Below are positions 1 through 11,816 of a stretch of DNA of 64,000 nucleotides, piece after piece. The notes beneath the pieces were generated by a model. The model did no database searches and was not told the origin of the DNA. It saw only the letters and a program-made list of their open reading frames with translations. Numbering within the stretch: the first letter of the stretch is position 1; each line of letters starts with the position of its first letter. Origin of the DNA: Channa striata (lineage: Eukaryota; Chordata; Actinopteri; Anabantiformes; Channidae); the NCBI GenBank assembly GCA_033026295.1, contig CM065175.1, positions 18,982,837-19,046,836 of the forward strand, written 5' to 3'. The position numbers were made by a program, and so were the translations under genes.

Positions 1-249
1 AGTGTTTGGTGTACTAGAGCCCATGAAGAGCCACAAGGTTTGGAACTGTCTTATTCCCGTGTGTATTCAGACTGAACCACAGTAGTGAAGAAATGTAGAA
101 AATACGTGCTGAGGGCCAGTGAGTTCTCTGCAGCACCTGACATGCCTGCACAAACATGAGTCTACTGTAGTTTAGCATGAATGGAATAAAGTACCAGAAA
201 AAAACAAGAAGATAAATCATAAAATAAAGGTGACAGGCTTCAGGAAACC

Positions 250-1035
250 AACCAGTAATCTTTACGCCAGGGGTTTATTGCACATCCAAAATGTTATTTA
301 AATACAAAACAACCAACTGACATTGATATGTAAATAAATGTATAATGTATTCCCAAAAATAAATATTTCAGGTTTAAAGGATGACCTTCAAGTCTGAAAG
401 AAAGAAAGCAGAGCTGATAAATGTGTACACAGACAATAAGCAAAGTAGCACATGTTCCCCAATACAAAATATAATTACAAAGTACTGACCCATTAAAATG
501 TCTTGTCATCCATCCATCAATCAATGTCAATCAGCCTACTAAAGTTACAAATTTGTTTTTGCATTCTCATTAATATAACATTTTATTTATCTTGTGCATG
601 GTCATTATAAGAGATGTAAAGCTTTGAATGGCACATTGCATGTAAATGTAATATTTATATAAAACACAACATCCCTGATGATCAGAAGCTATTTCTAATC
701 CCACAATAGGGTGTAGCAAACATGGTTCCTTACGAGATTAATAAGTCAAACGATACGTCACAAAGTATGAGACATTGTGGTAAGCGACAGATTATTTGAC
801 ACAAACCAGAGGCATTCAAGGTTTAAAATATGTAGAGGAAGGAATATATTCTGTATGTTACTGTGCTTAAATACATTTACATTTATTCTTATTTATGTAT
901 ATGGAAAGTTACCTGTACCAATTTTGATTTATGAGTTTGAAAAAGGCTATGCAATCCATAACAACTATTTTGGAGGTGAAAGTGAAAGTGAAGACTGATC
1001 ATTGACCAGCATCCGCTCCCAGTTCAGCCTCATCT
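250..1035 (-). other. rabac1: probable rabac1 3' UTR
   Basis: AT-rich sequence downstream of the rabac1 stop. A minus-strand AATAAA (plus-strand TTTATT, 274-279) would give a 3' UTR of about 770 nt; another candidate signal lies near 583-588. No coding potential is seen. The cleavage site is inferred. Nothing recognisable lies in 1-250. Confidence 0.4.
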
Positions 1036-1124
1036 TCACACCGGCTCCATGAGGAGCTCTTCCATTTCAGATCCCTCCAGCTCACGGAACGCAGCGTGAG
1101 AGCCAATGACAAACAGTGTTGCTC
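1036..1124 (-). CDS. rabac1: rabac1 last coding exon
   Basis: Opens after CTTCTCTCAG and encodes GATLFVIGSHAAF and an acidic tail ending MEPV, then TGA at 1038-1036. The MEPV terminus is identical to mammalian RABAC1. Confidence 0.94.
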
Positions 1125-2547
1125 CTGAGAGAAGACGTGACAAAAGGAGAAAGGAAAAAGGACAGAGCAATGAAGAGGAGGGGTTGGACAGAGATTACCT
1201 GTACATTAACATCATTTCAGTTATACTTAGACAAAGACTTCCATTGGTTGGCTTACCCAAAACCCAAAAGACTGCAGCACCAGCTCCGGCCAACCAGAAC
1301 ACAGGTAGTGAGACAGCTCCAGCCAAACTCATCTGGTGAGGGACAGTTAACTCTTTGCCTGGTTAAAATAGAAGAAAACTGTAAATTTTTACATAGGGTT
1401 TTACTAGGAAATACTAGACTAGACTATTACTAGTGAATGCTTTAAGTTGATCAAAAACTTAGTTTTATTATAATTTCACAATATATTCTAAAAAAACTAT
1501 CATAACTACAATACACCACATCTAAGACAAATTACAATATGTCAAAATGAGAGATATGTGATAGTTAAACTTACCCAGGATGACCAGTTTAGATTCCAAA
1601 GACTTGAGGTGGATTATGTAGAAGGCACCGGCAAATACAGCCAAGGCAATGAGTAGCATAGGAGAACTGATACTGAGGAGAAGAAACAACACCCGTCATT
1701 TTGGTGCGAATTAAAGGAGCATTTTTAGATTTGATCTTAGTACAACATTTTTTACTTATTAAATCATACTTTTGTTTCTGTTTTTACTTTTGTAATGCCC
1801 ACAGAAGTCACAGTAGAACCTATAGAAGCTTTCCAAATGGTTTTCTGTAAGCTCCTGTTCTTATTGGAGTTACTGTATGAGTGAAAGCTATGCTGAGTAA
1901 AAATAAAAATAATAATCATAATAATATTAATATTTTACATATTTATATATATTCTTACTGACACAAGAGAGTACATGCTCGCCTTACATGCAGTAAAGGA
2001 TAAGACCGAGGAAGATGAAGGTATAGTTGCTGTTATAGACGTCGACGTTTTTCACCACCCTCTGACACAACTCTCCAAAGTTGCGAGGTTTTGAGAACTT
2101 GCGCTGATCCACGAAGCTAGCCCATGGTCTGATGGACAGTCTGCGCCTGTCGAACCACTCTTTGGCCATACTGGCCGAGAAGCCTTTAGGGAGCCATAAC
2201 CTACGATTCACAAAGAAGTATTAAGAAACTCACAAGTAAACATGCCAAGAAACACTTGGATACACATTATTTAATACAACCTGTCTTTATTGCAGACGGG
2301 TAAATTTAGTGGATGAACTCAGTATTTTTACACATTTGTGCAAAATTGCACTACTAATATTCTGGTGATATCATTAGAATAACTACTACCTGAACTCGTT
2401 CAGAATAAAAGGTGAAAACTCTTACTTTGCCAAGATTCCAGCTCCACCGGTACCGGTTGGATGAGCATCTTCGGCAGTGAACAGATCTCCAGCCTTGCTG
2501 TCCATGTCTACAAAACAGTTCTCACCTTTCGGAGCTCCAAACGGCAT
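1036..2547 (-). CDS. rabac1: Rab acceptor 1 (prenylated Rab acceptor PRA1), five coding exons
   Basis: PRA1-family membrane protein of the Golgi and late endosome. In mammals it binds prenylated Rab GTPases and GDI and helps load Rabs onto membranes. The spliced CDS joins 2547-2426, 2200-1988, 1672-1575, 1358-1257 and 1124-1036 (complement). It reads 207 aa with phases 2,2,1,1 and GT/AG at every junction. Diagnostic motifs are RRRLSIRPWASFVDQ (about residues 60-74), RNFGELCQR, FLGLILYC and the C-terminal MEPV shared with mammals. Two hydrophobic hairpins lie at about residues 97-131 and 153-190. An in-frame TAA directly precedes the ATG, fixing the start. The N-terminal 45 residues are unlike mammalian RABAC1 and make the protein about 20 residues longer. 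The gene is divergent from dedd2. Identity is very secure; function is by family. Confidence 0.96.
1257..1358 (-). CDS. rabac1: rabac1 coding exon 4
   Basis: 102 nt opening after TTTTAACCAG and ending at a GTAAG donor. It encodes the second membrane hairpin, LAGAVSLPVFWLAGAGAAVF, which matches the mammalian FPFFWLAGAGSAVFW segment. Confidence 0.94.
1575..1672 (-). CDS. rabac1: rabac1 coding exon 3
   Basis: 98 nt opening after CTCCTCAG. It completes an Ile codon and encodes SSPMLLIALAVFAGAF and the loop LKSLESKLVILG. Taking the acceptor before TATCAG rather than the AG six bases further on keeps the same residue count as mammalian YCVVTSPM, which decides between the two. Confidence 0.93.
1988..2200 (-). 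CDS. rabac1: rabac1 coding exon 2, conserved PRA1 core
   Basis: 213 nt between an AATCGTAG acceptor and an AT|GTAAG donor. It encodes residues 41-111, including the Rab-binding cytosolic segment (EWFDRRRLSIRPW) and the start of the first membrane hairpin (YTFIFLGLILYC). This is the most conserved exon of the gene. Confidence 0.95.
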
Positions 2548-2561
2548 TTACGGGCTTTTTC
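2426..2561 (-). CDS. rabac1: rabac1 first coding exon (with short 5' UTR)
   Basis: On the minus strand a TTTCCTTTCAG acceptor opens this exon at 2561. Fourteen non-coding bases end in TAA, then the ATG lies at 2547-2545. It encodes residues 1-40 plus two bases and ends at a GTAAG donor (2425-2421). The encoded segment is acidic and glycine-rich (GTGGAGILAK at its end) and shows no domain. Confidence 0.9.
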
Positions 2562-3394
2562 CTGAAAGGAAATATTATAAGCAAAACATCACAGGGCTGT
2601 CTAATAGTCTAATAGTGCTGGTTATAAACAACAGTTTTTTGTGGAAAACTACATTTACCAGCAAACTGAGATATCACAAAGCATGTGGTGTTATACTGGC
2701 TGTCAGTAGATTTAGGAAAAACCCTTCATCAGTCACTGGTTTATTAAGTACAAAACAACACACGTTATATATTATCAAAGGTGAATAGTGACTTTCTTAA
2801 TTAACTCAATTTAAAGTTGTTTTTAAATCATTTTCTAAGCAAAGGAACAATATGAACGTTACTGAGAATACTAAATGAAGAAACAACATGAACTTTACAA
2901 TGCAGCAAATTATGTTAAATATTTGCTTTTAGGCTACTTGATGCATAATCATAGACTAACTTCTCTATCAAATCTTGTTATCAATATGAACACAATAATT
3001 TGTTTTGAATGACTGCTAAGTGGAGTTGCAAGCGTTATTAAAAAGAGAGTGGCACAAAATCACATGCAAACTTTATGCTAAATCAATAAGCAAGTGTAAA
3101 TGGTGTTGGAGTTCTTGATATTCGTACATCGAAAATACCAGGGACATAGTTGTCTAAGGTGGAGTCTGAGCAGTGGAAAATATTAGCCAGCAGATCAGGG
3201 GCTTGACACAGCCACATCACAAAACACACAGGATGTTTAAGCGGCTGTTGCTGCCGTAAACGTAGAGAAAGTATTGATTTCTACTGAGGTGTGTAGTTTA
3301 ACACATTTCCACGAAGACAACTTGCTCTGTGCTCAAATGCTGCCGTTGCTACGTTAGCTTCTCTGCTAACGCTCATCTCCACACAGATGTTTTT

Positions 3395-3620
3395 ACCTGA
3401 CAGCCCGGTAGGAATGTTTCGAAAAAACAACAGAGCTACCTGAACCGTCATATTCATAATCGTTTGATCAAATATACTCACAAAGAAAATGGGACTGGAC
3501 TCCTATTTCCACCGACTGTTGTTGCTGTTTTGCGTCACGGATGTGATGTGGATCTTTATTTGACTTCCTGCTGCCCAGAGCCACAACAGCGCCACCCACT
3601 GGCAGCGTCGGGGAGTTTTT
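3395..3620 (-). promoter_or_regulatory. rabac1 promoter and probable non-coding first exon
   Basis: The first coding exon has an acceptor 14 nt before its ATG, so a non-coding exon must lie upstream. This interval offers minus-strand donors (CAG|GTAAAA near 3395, CAG|GTAGCT near 3438, GTGAGT near 3478). Above them are an ETS-like CAGGAAGTC and a half-CRE TGCGTCA. It is less AT-rich than its flanks. The exact start and donor cannot be chosen from sequence. Confidence 0.45.
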
Positions 3621-4340
3621 TATTTTGTTAATTCTGAGATTTCAACTGTTTGAAAAAAATATATATATTTTGCTGTAACATCAATATTTCTCAGTATTTT
3701 TTTATTTTATTAGTCAGTCAACCAATCAACAATCAATCAATAAAAAGCTTGAAAAAGGTACATTAGTCTTATATTTTAAATTTTACTATTTGCTGATAGG
3801 CAAATTGATTATTGATTATAGGCTCTTAACTATATTAAGGGGTTAGAAATCAACTTTAAACAATCAGAACTTTAAAAAGCAGCAGAAATCAACTGATACA
3901 ATGCACAGGTGTCCTCTTGTGCTGTGTTGAATACCGTTTTGTAATTATTAATAGTTGTTTTTGCTTTTTGAAATGTTCAATGTAGGACTTTTACTTGTAA
4001 GGAAGCATTTTTACAGTGTTGTATTTCTATTTCAACTTGAATCTATTTCAAAAGAAACGATGTACCACCGTTCCAATCTTTCTTTTAATGTTTACACTTA
4101 ATCTTAATGTACATACTAATGTAAGGTGTTTATATTTCGTTCTTGCAATATGTTTAACTTTTTCTTCATTGAATTTTGTATATAATTTAGTCAAAGTCGT
4201 TCAATATCCCCAGTGTTTTGTTGTTTTAAGATATCTGTGTTTTTATTGTTCATATTTCCCAGTCGTAGCGAATAGTAGCATAATGGAAGTATATGCCGGT
4301 TACAGCATTTTATTTTGTCATCTGAGACAAATAAGCCTTA
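3621..4340. other. AT-rich intergenic DNA
   Basis: Between the rabac1 promoter and the CRE block. A long plus-strand open frame here starts in AT-rich sequence and resembles no protein. I see no motifs or repeats beyond short A/T runs. Confidence 0.5.
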
Positions 4341-4384
4341 ATGGGAATTCCTTGTCTTTACGGAGCTCGTGGAAACAATATGTC

Positions 4385-4460
4385 ATCGGATCAATGGACG
4401 TAAGACGTGACCTGACGTCATCGAGAATGCGGAAGGCTGTGATTGGTCAGTTTCCCTGCG
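4385..4460 (+). promoter_or_regulatory. CRE/CCAAT promoter-like block between rabac1 and dedd2
   Basis: A perfect palindromic CRE, TGACGTCA, lies at 4413-4420. Related GACGTAAGACGTGACC precedes it, and an ETS-like GCGGAAGG and an inverted CCAAT box (ATTGG, 4442-4446) follow within 30 bp. The block is GC-richer than the AT-rich DNA around it. CREB/ATF and NF-Y usually bind such sites close to transcription starts. It lies about 0.6 kb upstream of the dedd2 first exon and about 0.8 kb from the rabac1 start region, so it could serve either gene. Confidence 0.5.
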
Positions 4461-4999
4461 TTTTGTGTCGTTGTCAACGCTGCGTCTCAGCGTGGAATTT
4501 TACAAAAGGATGAACCGAGGACGCGTAACACAATGACCACCTGCACAATTTAATACAATACAGTGGCTTTTTCAAGGCTGTAAATTATGTTTTTAGGCTG
4601 AAACTGTTAGAAAGTGTTCATCATATTTAAAATAAATTAGGCGATTTTTCTAAATTACATAAAAATCTCACTTTTACTCTGTATTATTCCATATAAATAT
4701 GGACTCTGGTTGTATTCTGGATAAATAAATATTTTGTTGGAAGGAAAATGAACACAGATGTACATAAAGATAAATCTGATGTAGTTTTGTATGAGTGGAT
4801 AATTCAAGATTTTCTATATAATTCCTTATTGGTCATTTTAGGTGAATTCACATCCACAAATCTAAAAGGACAGGCTCGTTTTCTTGTAACGAAAAAAACA
4901 GCTATGACATATTTTATTAAATTTAATTAACGAAATATAACTTTATGGAGTCCTGGTCCGTCTGGCTAGTTCCCTTGTTTTAAATAAAGATTTCTGGAG
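4461..4999. other. intergenic AT-rich DNA upstream of dedd2
   Basis: AT-rich, without protein similarity. A possible donor, AAGGCT|GTAAAT near 4579, could end an alternative first exon driven by the CRE block, but nothing confirms it. Confidence 0.3.
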
Positions 5000-5080
5000 A
5001 AAAAAAAAAAGCACTGCGGAAGAGGAAAAGGAAAATCGCTGTGGAAGTTGCTAGATTGTCCAGCGCAACCAAGCAGGGAG
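5000..5080 (+). other. dedd2: dedd2 non-coding first exon (5' UTR)
   Basis: A segment ending AAGCAGGGAG|GTAAGTC, a full consensus donor at 5080/5081. It lies 1.28 kb before the acceptor of the exon carrying the start codon. Its 5' end is unknown; I place it near the A-run at about 5000. It is needed because the coding exon at 6364 begins with an acceptor rather than a promoter. Confidence 0.55.
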
Positions 5081-6363
5081 GTAAGTCGGCCGATACAACT
5101 GGTTTCCAAATATCCCAGTTCTAACACTTTAATATTCGTCTGTTTTTACGTTTCGAATAATATTATTCTGAATTTAAGTCAGTGCTCCGGTAGCATGTTA
5201 CAAACAGCGGAATAAGCTAGCAAAGAGGTTTTCCATTATATTAAAGGTGCACGGTAAGTTTTTGTCGGTGGTGAGCTCAATATCTAGCGGGTTTTGTGTC
5301 ATAACTCATTACGTATGTTCCAGCCGTTTGTTCCAATTTTTGTTTATCATGTTTGTGTTTTTTTCCTTCAGATAAACGTGACTTGTTACGTAACGCTCAC
5401 GTGTAAAGGGGGGTGACACCATCACCACCACCACCACCACCGCTGCTGCTGCTGCTGAGCGACGGAAGAACAAAAGTCTGCAGGTTCCAGCTGCTTTCGA
5501 TGACACACGACAATCACATTCACAAGCTGACACGTCCCATCGCTTTGTTCCGAGACAACTTCGAAAAAAATAGGTACGAGTCCCGATTATTCCAAGATGT
5601 CCACGGTGGGATCGTGTCCCAGAATGGCCTTAGGGCAGCGTCTGCTAGCTTGATAACGCCGTGTGATCAGTCCGCTTCGGTTTTTGCTCACGGAAGTAAA
5701 GTCACTTTTCCAGGAATGTTACAAACGCTGCGTTTGTCATTCCTTCGTTTAAACATATGCTTTTCTTTTTTCATTTTCACAAAATTCACTAAAAACAGCC
5801 AATATTGCTATGTAGTTAACAATGTAAGTAATAACTGAACGTATTTTTATAAAGTCAATAAAATACTTATTGGGAAGAGCTGTTAATTTCTTAGGGTAGT
5901 TTATATTATATTGTTGCCTAAAATGTACTTAATATTTATGTACTTTTCTGCTTCAAGGATTCAATGAGTTTGATTGTCATTCCAGTCTGCACTTGAGAGA
6001 ATATGCACTTGAGAATAGAACAAGATTAGTTACTGAGCCTGGGACGCCCTACCCACCTTTACACAGACATCTGCATAGACAGAGCTCCTGATACCATGTC
6101 TACCATTATACAGCAAGTGAGAGATACAGTCATATTTTACAGCCATATGCTTCAGTCTCGACATGAACAAAGCTGGCATTCATATATAGAGTCCAGAATT
6201 TTGTATCTGTGCTCGTACACCTCTTATGGATATTAAGATGCTGTACACTAGAATGGTTTGCTGTAATTTCTCAACTCAACAGTTGCAGAGTTTGAACTTT
6301 ATGTGTAAACACTGAAATGACTATTTCTTTGTCTGTTTTTAATTCTGAACCGTGTTAACACAG
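5081..6363 (+). other. dedd2: dedd2 intron 1
   Basis: From the GTAAGT donor to the AACACAG acceptor. It holds a triplet repeat, (CAC)n followed by (CTG)5, at about 5420-5457. A GC-richer stretch to about 5720 could contain an alternative first exon (possible donor AATAG|GTACGAG near 5571). The remainder is AT-rich without recognisable content. Confidence 0.5.
5417..5457. repeat. CAC/CTG trinucleotide repeat
   Basis: ACCATC is followed by a run of CAC units and then five CTG units, within dedd2 intron 1 close to the promoter. Short, near-perfect, possibly polymorphic. Confidence 0.7.
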
Positions 6364-6874
6364 GACTTGAGCAGGACAGGGGCTGTAGGCACCCTGATCA
6401 TGGCCACAGTGGATTACCCAGTGAACCCACAGAGGGACTCCCTTTACTGGGATGAAACAGAGTGCCTAAACTACTATGGGATGTTGTCTCTCCATGAGGT
6501 TTTTGAAATAGTTGGTTCTCAGCTGACAAAGGCTGACATCGAAGTGCTGTCATTCCTGGTGGATGAAACCTATTCTGCCCCGCACCCACTTGATCCAGCG
6601 GGATGGACAGTTGAGCCCAATGAGGGTGACCCAGATGACTCGGGAGTTTCCCCTATTCCTGCGCTGCTGAAGACTTGGAGGCGTTTAAAGCCTCAGGGTT
6701 GCCAGCATTCCCTAGTGCCCTCGTACATGCCCAAGAGTGGTCTTGAGCTGCTGCTAGAGCTGGAGAGGCGAGGATACATCAGTGATGGCAACCTGGAACC
6801 ACTATTGCAACTACTTAGAGTCCTCACCCGTCATGATCTGATGCCTTTAGTGTCCCACAAGAGAAGAAGAGCAG
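6364..6874 (+). CDS. dedd2: dedd2 exon with start codon and the DED
   Basis: Opens after TTAACACAG with 36 non-coding bases; ATG at 6400. It encodes residues 1-158 and the first base of the next codon, ending GCAG|GTGAGA. It carries the whole death effector domain, including an inserted acidic/proline-rich loop at about residues 55-112. Confidence 0.93.
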
Positions 6875-9800
6875 GTGAGAATGACTCAGAGAAGTGCTCG
6901 TCAGAGGTTAAAATTCTGTTGATTGCTGTGTCTTTGTATAACGGCCTGTTTGACAGTGTCTGTCGTAACTGCAGCTTCTCCAATTAACCTAGCCTAATAT
7001 TTATTTATCATTTATTTTTATGTTTTTCAGTTTCTCCAGAGAGAATTGGACAGAGGTATGGAATAGAGGACAGAGAGCTGGTGTGCTTTTCTGGAGTACG
7101 ACATGCCTGTAGACACACAGAAATACCTCTTCCATCTTTCACACAGCAGTTGAGAACTGGTGAGTGCACTGTAATTTAGTTCGTTGTTGCAGTAGAATAG
7201 AAGTAGTTGTGTGTAGTATTGTGGGCTGATGGTGCCACATACTTTTTTTTTTTTTTTTTTTTACCCATTCTACTGTACACTCAATGTCAGTACCAGTTTT
7301 GACCTAAATTGTGTTTTGCCTCAAATTCTTTTGCCAAAGTATATATGTGTTTTATCGCAGGTCAAAATTGTGTAGAATTGTGTGTAATTTTGCTGCCTGC
7401 TTGCATACCCAGTGCTTGTAGTAAACCTTTTATGGGGCATACAGGGTTGTTTTGATCATATATAAAAATTGTCATGTAAACTTGGAATATTTCAAAGAAC
7501 TGGGATTGAACGGAACAGCAGTTTTACTTGGAGAAACCTTTATGTCATGCCACCTAATTTGTCGCACTAATTGCACTTCGTTTCAGGTATTTACCCTCCT
7601 GTGCCTGTGCCATCGGCCAGGAGAAGGAGAAAGAAGAGGGGAAATGGCTGGAGCCGCAGGTCCAAGAAACCCAGCAGACCAGACCAGCCACAGTCTCCAC
7701 CTCCACCTACACCACCCCCACCACCTCATAAAGTGTCCTGTGGTAAGTGCTGCCCCAGCATGCTTTGCTCATCTCTCATTTGGTATTTCAGCACTTACCA
7801 GTACTGCCGTCATACCCTTATTTCTTCTTACAGATTATTTCCCTTCTTTTTATTAACCTCATAAGCATCATATTCAACTATCACCATAATCCCTGTTTTA
7901 TCTCCTTAACTCTGATGTTGTTCATCTATGCTGAACCTCAGCTTGAGTGAAGGAGTTTGCAAACCAAACATTAATGGTTTGGGGTTTTTTTGTTTGCTTG
8001 TTTTTAATTATTGTCCTAATAAGAGAAATCTTGTGTAATAAATTGATTGTTTTTTAGTTACTTTGTAACAAATTTATAAAAGGAACAATTCAACTGGATA
8101 TTAATAGAATAGGGTGGATTTACTAACACTCCTCAGAGGAACTAGACGAATTCCTGTAATTTAGTCAATATTAATCAGCAGCTGACAATACGCTATCGAC
8201 ATCAGTGCTGTTACTAGCAGGCAAACATGCTCCAAAAGGAGTCAAACTTGTCAGCGTAACTGAACTGACGCAAAGCCCTTAAACTGCCCTGCGCACAATT
8301 AAGTTGAATAAAACTTTATCATATGTAGTGACAGTTGAATCCCATTCACCCAGGGATGGTGGAGATATCACTTAGGTGTCAAACCTGTCTCTGCTGCATA
8401 GGCTGAGAGTGTGGAACTTATTGTCCACTAAAGTATAAGGTTTTTATTAATTATCTGTACCAGACTTGTTTGTTAGTGATGTTAGAACTAAGTTTTGATT
8501 TGACAACTTAATTTTAGTGTCTTCTTGCACTAGAAACTAACAATCTTATCCCCTTTCGGAACAACCGATGCTGATTTCACATGTTTAACACAAAAAATTC
8601 AAAAGCCCTGTCTGATTTAGTACTTTTAGCAAAATATGTTCTGAAATCCATTCGGCCATTATATGAAGAAATAACGCGTGGAATCCTTTGACTGGCATCT
8701 TCCTTACTACTCAAGCTGTTCACATGGTATGTTCATTGTCACCTTCTGCTATGTTTAAACTTGCTATGTCTCCTTAGCTGTAACATCAACATCAGGAAGA
8801 TTTTGTTGCCTTCTCCATTTTTCCATGTGGTTGTTCTTTACTTTCTGTACCTCTCATTTCACCTTTTCTCTAACCTTATGGACTATGTTCCGTTGCTGTT
8901 TCTGATAAGGGGGCAGACTGGTAGGTTGTCTCCTGTCCTTTTATCATCTAAATACTGAAAGACGTTGTCTAGACACCACTAAATGCATTTTTTCTTCTGA
9001 TTTTTGGCCAACTTGCTACAGCTACCAAATCATGTATGTCTTCCTGAATAATGTTTAAAATAATCTAACACATCTGGAAAGCTGCGTTATGTAATCCATT
9101 GTCCAGTGTCCAGATCTACATTTCAACTGTTGCCTCTCTTATAATGGATTAATGCTAGTTTCTCTCAGCACAAAAAAACATTCAGATAAAACTAATATCA
9201 AGTTGCTCTGAAAAGCTGCTCTGTAAAGTCTGATCAGTCATTCGTGCTGACCTTCGCAAACATTGTGAAAGTCCATCATCTCTATTTTTATGGCAAGAAG
9301 CACCTGATGATTTTAAAGTGATTTAAAAAACATCTTAACAATGAAGACAGCCTTTCTTAGTTATTTAGAAAAAAGTGATGTGTCTGTGCCTATAAACATG
9401 CTGCTGTCTTGACTCCACATTTGATTCCACCAGGTTGACTCAGGATTGTGACTCAGATCGAGTAACCTAAGACACAGTGGATCATGGAGACAGGGGGAGA
9501 CTGAGGAACAAAACAAAAAAAGTCCCTCCACTCTGTCCATACATACTGCAGTGTGCGTGATCAACTCAGTCATGTGCTCTCTCACAAGTCTTTGCCGATG
9601 CCTAAGGTAAAAGCAGCTCTCCCCCTTTGTTACAAGAGGGGTTGGTGCTGCCACTTTGCTCTGTATTCGATGCTTTTGTATAATGATGTAGCTGCCCTTT
9701 GCCCTGTGCCCCTCAAGAAACCTAATTTGCTTTCTGAAAATCATCCTGTAATGTTCTTTAGTGTTGTGCACTATGGATGAGAAAGCTTTCTGTTTGAGAT

Positions 9801-11773
9801 TCCTTAAGTATATATTTCTGACAAAGATTGTTGGTGTCAGTGTTTCACAGAACTGAGTTCTCGGCAGTAAGCCTTAAATGTTAACTAAAAGCCCTTAGCT
9901 GATATTTAAGGCAATTTAGCAAAAAAAAAACTATGTTTGGAAAACTCAGACGTTCTCCTATCATTCCCTGCAGATGATAACTATTGCATTTAACATTGTT
10001 TCACAAATATGGACAATGTTGTGCGTCTTTGCCTTGGCAGAGCTGTATGTGATCTCCTGTGTTTTGTCATAAACAGTACAGGTATTCATTTTATTTATTG
10101 TTAGATTATTTAGTCTCTAAGAAGTTGTGCAGGTATATTACAATAGGAACATAATTTATTTGCATACTTTGTATTTTATTTTATACAGAAACTATTTTTA
10201 AAAGAATCTGATATTAAAAAAACTTGTCTGCTTAATATTTCTGTAGACCCTTAAAATAAGCAGCACATACTAAATATTCCAAATATTACCTTCCAAAAAG
10301 GATGTTACCTTTTCTCAAATGTTTTAGATTTGTCCCATTGTCTTACTCTGTTAACGTTACAGGGTAAAGTTTGCCATTGGCTTTAAACACAATCAGCTGG
10401 GACTGAATTTGAAATTGGTATTGATACAACCACCACCACCAGCAAAAAATTGTGTGTTTTATTCTGCAAATAAACAAGGAGATGATATTCAATCCTTGTT
10501 TGATTTTAGTATTTCACTTTTTGGTTTAGATATAGGAGTTGCTAACTTCACAACTTCAGCTTAAAGCAGTGTACAACCTGCAAAGACAAACGTATTGGCC
10601 ATGTTTGTGAAAGTGTGAGTTATCACTGTAAGTGGGGAAAAAATGTTGGGCCTCCTGTTTTCCCCACAATGTCTTCATAGTGCGTTAAGTTTCAGTCAAC
10701 GTCCTACTGGCCAAATAGAACTTTATGCAAGCCAGATCTGGAGACCTAATTTTTAAAGATGTTAATTCTGGTCTTATCACAAGGACCGGCCCTGTGTTCC
10801 ATTTTAAAAACATCTAAAATGGCTGCTGTCAGACAGCTGTTAAAGCCTTGTGTAACCTTTACTCAAACAGTTCTGAGGAAAAGAACCCAACAGTTCTCTG
10901 CTGACGTAAACACCTGCTGTGTCCTATCTCTGCCTATTTGAGCTGTGGGTGTGGGTTTGTCAGGAGGGAGCAGAGACGGATAGGGCAGTTCAGTCCGCTG
11001 CTGGCCCCTAGCATTCAAACAGACTTCAGCTGATCTTTCTCGTCATGATTCAGCTCTCAGATTATTCTCAAAGTGTCTCAACTACATTGTGCCAATGACA
11101 GCTACTAGTACAAATGCCCAGAAGGTGTTTGTACCCCCGGCTCAGTCGTGGGTTTTTATTATCTAAATGTGGGGCTTGTAAAAGTCCTGACTTCATTCAT
11201 TTGGCATTGTTGATAAATGTCACAGCTGGGGCTTAAATAATGGGTCAGTGGAAATAAGAATAAAGAAACTGGTTAAGGTAAGAGTAGTGCCACAGACCCC
11301 ACTTAGATGCTACCTTGTTATATAGTAGAGGCGCAATTAAGGCATTTTTGAGCTGAATATCTTGTCAATAGCAATTTCCCTGACTTCATTACACGTAAGA
11401 GGAGTGAGTGCTGTGCCATGCCTGCTTGATGTTGGAAACCCAGTCAACAGACATCCAACCCAATGTGCTTCTCTCTTTCTCTCTTTCTCTCCCTTCTCTT
11501 GTGTTTGCAGTTCTAAACAGACCACCTGTGTGTCAGGAAAACAGTATCCTCACACAAAATGAGAGTGAGAGAACGAACACAAAATGCTCAAACCACGCAA
11601 AAATGGTACAGTGAATTTTTTTTTTTTTTTGTGGTCTGTGGGGAAAGAGAGTTTTGTCTACCTGTCTCTCAGTATCCCCCTAACTCTTCACTCTCGTTGA
11701 GTCGTTCAGCAGAAAAACGGATCGATAAAGAGTTGAAGCTCTCTGCCAAGTGACTCCTCATAAATGGGTACTT

Positions 11774-11816
<43 letters not shown>

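Noticed and set aside
4016..4513. 165-aa plus-strand open frame between rabac1 and dedd2
   Set aside because: Rich in F, L, V and C as expected of AT-rich DNA, and it runs through the CRE block. No known domain or family pattern.
9361..9771. 136-aa minus-strand frame in dedd2 intron 4
   Set aside because: No recognisable motif, no splice partners, and wholly inside the intron of an opposite-strand gene.
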